Source: Antarctobacter heliothermus
GTDB lineage: Bacteria; Pseudomonadota; Alphaproteobacteria; Rhodobacterales; Rhodobacteraceae
DNA length: 64,000 nucleotides
Direction: 5' to 3'
Assembly: GCF_002237555.1 (NCBI RefSeq)
Contig: NZ_CP022540.1
Location: 4,593,001-4,657,000 of the forward strand
The number at the start of each line of letters is the position of its first letter. Within the stretch, counting starts at the first letter, position 1. The notes under the pieces were generated by a model. It was given only the letters and a program-made list of their open reading frames with translations. It made no database searches and was not told where the DNA came from. Positions 61,568-64,000 of the stretch are shown one piece after another. A program made the position numbers and the translations under genes.

Positions 61568-62551
61568 CTACGGCGCGATGATCGGACTGGCCTGAATGTC
61601 GGACTCTTTGGTGGCCACCCCAACAAACCGTGTCCCGTGCTTGAACCAGCTTTCAGGTGCAGGAGCCCCCCACAAGGTCTGTCTCTGCGGGTCTTTCAAA
61701 TCCCACTTGATCGGTTCCAGATCGGGGTCGACCGTCTGGTAGTCCGAACAATAGATCTCGATCCGGTGGCCATCGGGATCAAGGATGTACAGGAAAAAGG
61801 CGTTCGAAATGCCGTGCCGCCCCGGACCGCGTTCGATGTTTTTGACATGCCCGGTGGTTGCCATCAGATCCAGTAAGTCAATGATGTTCAGCGGTGTCGG
61901 CACCCAAAAGGCGACGTGGTGCATGCGTGGTCCGGTGCCGTTGGTAAAGGCCATGTCATGCACCCCGCCCTTACGGTGCATCCATGCGGCCCACAGTCTT
62001 TTGCTGTCTTCGTCCTCTGTGTATTCCGTCACGCGAAACCCGAAGTCGCTGTAAAAGGCAACCGACGCGTCCACGTCAGGACTGAAGCAGTTGAAATGGT
62101 CAATCCGCAGAGGTTTGACCCCGCGATACAGCGCATATTTCTGATGGATCGGTGCCAGCCGGTCCATCTTGTGATAGAACTCCAGCGGAATTCCCATGTT
62201 GTCCGAGGTCAGCAGAGTGCGTCCCTGATAGGCGCGCTGCACCCATTCTGTCGGGCAACCTTTTTCCCGGAAGTAAACCTCGGCCCGGTCAAGATCGTCT
62301 TCGTCGAAGGTTTTGAACCCCATGACCTCAACCGTGCCGGGTTGATCAGACTGTTGCAGGATCACGCTATGGTGGCCGCGTTCTTCCATCGCGCGCAGGT
62401 AGACATGTGCATCGTCCTCATCCGTGACCTGAAGACCGAGGATCTCGGTATAGAACGCCTTCGACGCGGCAAGGTCAGACACGTTCAGGCAGACATGGCT
62501 CAACCGGATGGTGTTGAAGTCGGGGTAGAGGTTGGGGGCAGGAACGGGCAT
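61568..62551 (-). CDS. hpaD: 3,4-dihydroxyphenylacetate 2,3-dioxygenase
   Basis: 327 residues with two vicinal-oxygen-chelate domains. Iron ligands fit the extradiol pattern: H152 (RIDHFNCF), H211/H212 (RMHHVAFW) and E265 (HRIEIYCSDY). FFLYILDPDGHR and SDYQTVDPDLEPIKW are typical of homoprotocatechuate dioxygenases. It cleaves the aromatic ring to 5-carboxymethyl-2-hydroxymuconate semialdehyde, the substrate of HpaE encoded upstream. ATG at 62551 follows GAGGAG. Confidence 0.92.
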   Translation of the reverse strand: MPVPAPNLYPDFNTIRLSHVCLNVSDLAASKAFYTEILGLQVTDEDDAHVYLRAMEERGHHSVILQQSDQPGTVEVMGFKTFDEDDLDRAEVYFREKGCPTEWVQRAYQGRTLLTSDNMGIPLEFYHKMDRLAPIHQKYALYRGVKPLRIDHFNCFSPDVDASVAFYSDFGFRVTEYTEDEDSKRLWAAWMHRKGGVHDMAFTNGTGPRMHHVAFWVPTPLNIIDLLDLMATTGHVKNIERGPGRHGISNAFFLYILDPDGHRIEIYCSDYQTVDPDLEPIKWDLKDPQRQTLWGAPAPESWFKHGTRFVGVATKESDIQASPIIAP

Positions 62552-62562
62552 GACGGCTCCTC

Positions 62563-62979
62563 TCAGCGCAGGGTCAGGGCCGCGCGGGCCTTGGTATATT
62601 TCCGGACAAGATGGTCACGCGTGGCGGCATCCAGCATGGCAAGCCGGTCCGGGTTGGCATTGTCGGCGATGTCGGACAGCTTGACCGCAAGGGCGATCGG
62701 ATTGGCGCGGACGCGGGCATAATAGCTCTCGGCCGCCTCCCCCTCGCGGCGTGTGATTGCATCAACTGCGGCGGCGATCTCATCGCCGAATTGCGCAGCC
62801 ACGCGAGACAACGGCACGTCGCAATCTTCGACCACGTCGTGAAGCAGGGCGACAACGACCTCGCTCTGTCCCTCGACGCCTGCGGCGACGCGTGCGACAT
62901 GGCCGATATAGGCCATGCCCGCCTGATCCGTCTGTCCGCGATGCGCAGCAAAGGCCATTTCGAACGCCGCGCCGATCAT
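62563..62979 (-). CDS. Small HD-domain hydrolase, (p)ppGpp-hydrolase-like
   Basis: 138 residues. H27 (YIGHVARVA), H47-D48 in ALLHDVVEDCD (the HDxxED motif of RelA/SpoT hydrolase domains) and D103 (VKLSDIADNANP) make the metal site. Size and motifs match stand-alone small alarmone hydrolases (MESH1-like), with no synthetase domain. ATG at 62979 overlaps the hpaE stop by four bases and hpaD starts 12 bases after its end, so it is part of the aromatic operon. Another nucleotide phosphohydrolase activity is possible. Confidence 0.85.
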   Translation of the reverse strand: MIGAAFEMAFAAHRGQTDQAGMAYIGHVARVAAGVEGQSEVVVALLHDVVEDCDVPLSRVAAQFGDEIAAAVDAITRREGEAAESYYARVRANPIALAVKLSDIADNANPDRLAMLDAATRDHLVRKYTKARAALTLR

Positions 62980-64000
62980 TGCCCTGCGCCCAGTCTGGTG
63001 ATCTTGTGCTGGCCAAGCGCAAAGCCAATGTGCTTTTGCTCCATATAGAATTCGAAAGACCAGTCACCGCCGTCGCGGCCGATGCCGCTGGCCTTGACCC
63101 CGCCAAACGGCGTGGGCAGGTGGCGCACGTTTTCCGAATTCACCCAGATCATCCCCGCCTCCAGCCCGTCGGTAAAGCGCAGCGCGCGGGTCAGATCGTT
63201 GGTCCAGACATAGCCAGTTAGGCCATAAGGCACGTCATTGGCGATCCGCAACGCCTCCTCTTCGGTACTGAACGGGATTGAGGTCAGCACCGGGCCAAAG
63301 ATCTCTTCCTGCGCGATGCGCATCTGGTTGGTCGCGTTGGTGAACAGCGTGGGGCGGACAAAGTAGCCCTCCTCCCCTACTGTCACGCCGCCCGCAGCAA
63401 CGGTCGCGCCGTCCTCTTTGGCGATGTCAAAGTAGCTGGTCACCTTGTTGTAATGCTCTTCAGTGACCAGTGGGCCGATTTCCGTGGCCGGGTCCAGTGG
63501 ATGACCGACGTTGATGGCGTTCACCCGCTCAACCAACCTTGTCTCAAACTCCGTGCGGATGGTGTCCTGCACCAACAGGCGCGAAGACGAGGTGCATCGC
63601 TCGCCGTTGATCGAATAGATCATGAAGATCACCGCATCTAACGCACGCTCCAGATCGGCGTCGTCAAACACGATCACCGGGTTCTTCCCCCCCAGTTCAA
63701 GGTGATTACGCTTGAGTGTAACGGCACCCTGTTTGGTGATTAGACTGCCGGTGCGCGATTCCCCGACAAAGGCGATGGCCTTGATCCTGGGGTGTTCACA
63801 CAACGCCTTGCCCGCGCCCTCGCCAAACCCGTTCACAGTGTTCAGAACGCCGGGCGGAAGACCCGCCTCTTCAGCGATCTCAACCAGCAAGCGTGCCGTC
63901 AGGGGCGACGCCTCGGCCGGTTTGTGAACGACCGTACATCCGGCGGCCAGCGCCGGAGCGATCTTCCATGTGGACAGCATGAACGGTGTATTCCACGGGG
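62976..64000 (-). CDS. hpaE: 5-carboxymethyl-2-hydroxymuconate semialdehyde dehydrogenase, N-terminus missing
   Basis: The frame runs off the window end, so the first 150 or so residues are absent. The visible part starts PWNTPFMLSTWKIAPALAAG, the usual ALDH nucleotide-binding region. The catalytic glutamate is in HLELGGKNP and the cysteine in INGERCTSSSR. NVRHLPTPFGGVKASGIGRDG and FYMEQKHIGFALG near the end are typical of HpaE. It oxidises the ring-cleavage product of HpaD. The internal ATG at 63980 is not the start. Confidence 0.93.
   Translation of the reverse strand, partial: PWNTPFMLSTWKIAPALAAGCTVVHKPAEASPLTARLLVEIAEEAGLPPGVLNTVNGFGEGAGKALCEHPRIKAIAFVGESRTGSLITKQGAVTLKRNHLELGGKNPVIVFDDADLERALDAVIFMIYSINGERCTSSSRLLVQDTIRTEFETRLVERVNAINVGHPLDPATEIGPLVTEEHYNKVTSYFDIAKEDGATVAAGGVTVGEEGYFVRPTLFTNATNQMRIAQEEIFGPVLTSIPFSTEEEALRIANDVPYGLTGYVWTNDLTRALRFTDGLEAGMIWVNSENVRHLPTPFGGVKASGIGRDGGDWSFEFYMEQKHIGFALGQHKITRLGAGQ

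Overview
The window is GC-rich chromosomal DNA from an alphaproteobacterium, most likely a member of the Rhodobacteraceae (Roseobacter group). This is inferred from gene content and the elongator tRNA-Met sequence; no rRNA or other species marker is present. Genes are tightly packed, often with ATGA or TGATG stop/start overlaps.

Layout. 1-5.6 kb: the tail of a type IV/Flp prepilin peptidase, an AAA ATPase, a secreted protein, an alpha/beta hydrolase divergent from a membrane-anchored AraC regulator, tRNA-Met(CAT) and pseudoazurin. 5.8-10.7 kb: an FtsX-type ABC exporter coupled to a CrtC/AttH lipocalin-like secreted protein. 10.8-15.2 kb: a class III transaminase divergent from an ectoine-hydrolase-like gene (doeA) and an M20 deacetylase, probably ectoine catabolism. 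15.2-18 kb: a CadC-like TPR regulator and an L-idonate 5-dehydrogenase-like gene. 18-22 kb: a compact operon for a polyprenyl-phosphate arabinose-type sugar donor (HAD-UbiA fusion, GtrA, DprE1-like, DprE2-like), best known from mycobacteria. 22-25.9 kb: a hydroxypyruvate isomerase-like gene, a Rieske oxygenase and a glutamine-synthetase-like ligase.

25.9-29.4 kb is a small insertion hotspot. An IS256-family element with an exact 8-bp target duplication splits a response-regulator gene, and an IS5/IS427-type element sits just upstream of that gene's start. 29.4-38.2 kb: a Gfo/Idh/MocA oxidoreductase, then a long minus-strand operon: family 5 binding protein, two permeases, fused double ATPase, 2-hydroxyacid dehydrogenase, DUF475/TerC-like membrane protein and GntR regulator, with a divergent LysR gene.

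40.5-61.3 kb is a large sugar-acid catabolic island. It contains a sialidase-like protein, PdxA2-like dehydrogenase, three different DHDPS-superfamily lyases, an iron alcohol dehydrogenase, a ketopantoate-reductase-like enzyme, DUF1537 kinase, two GntR regulators, a TRAP transporter with a 40-residue membrane peptide, an IlvD-type sugar-acid dehydratase, an RraA-like protein, alpha-ketoglutarate semialdehyde dehydrogenase (KGSADH), an orphan permease, KdgD and a 2-hydroxyacid dehydrogenase. The IlvD/DHDPS pair and KdgD both predict 2-oxoglutarate semialdehyde as a product, which the KGSADH would oxidise into the TCA cycle; DUF1537 plus PdxA2 is the known four-carbon acid pair yielding dihydroxyacetone phosphate.

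61.6-64 kb is part of a homoprotocatechuate meta-cleavage operon (hpaE, a small alarmone-hydrolase-like HD gene, hpaD), cut by the window end. All functions are predicted by reading the sequence; no database search was run.
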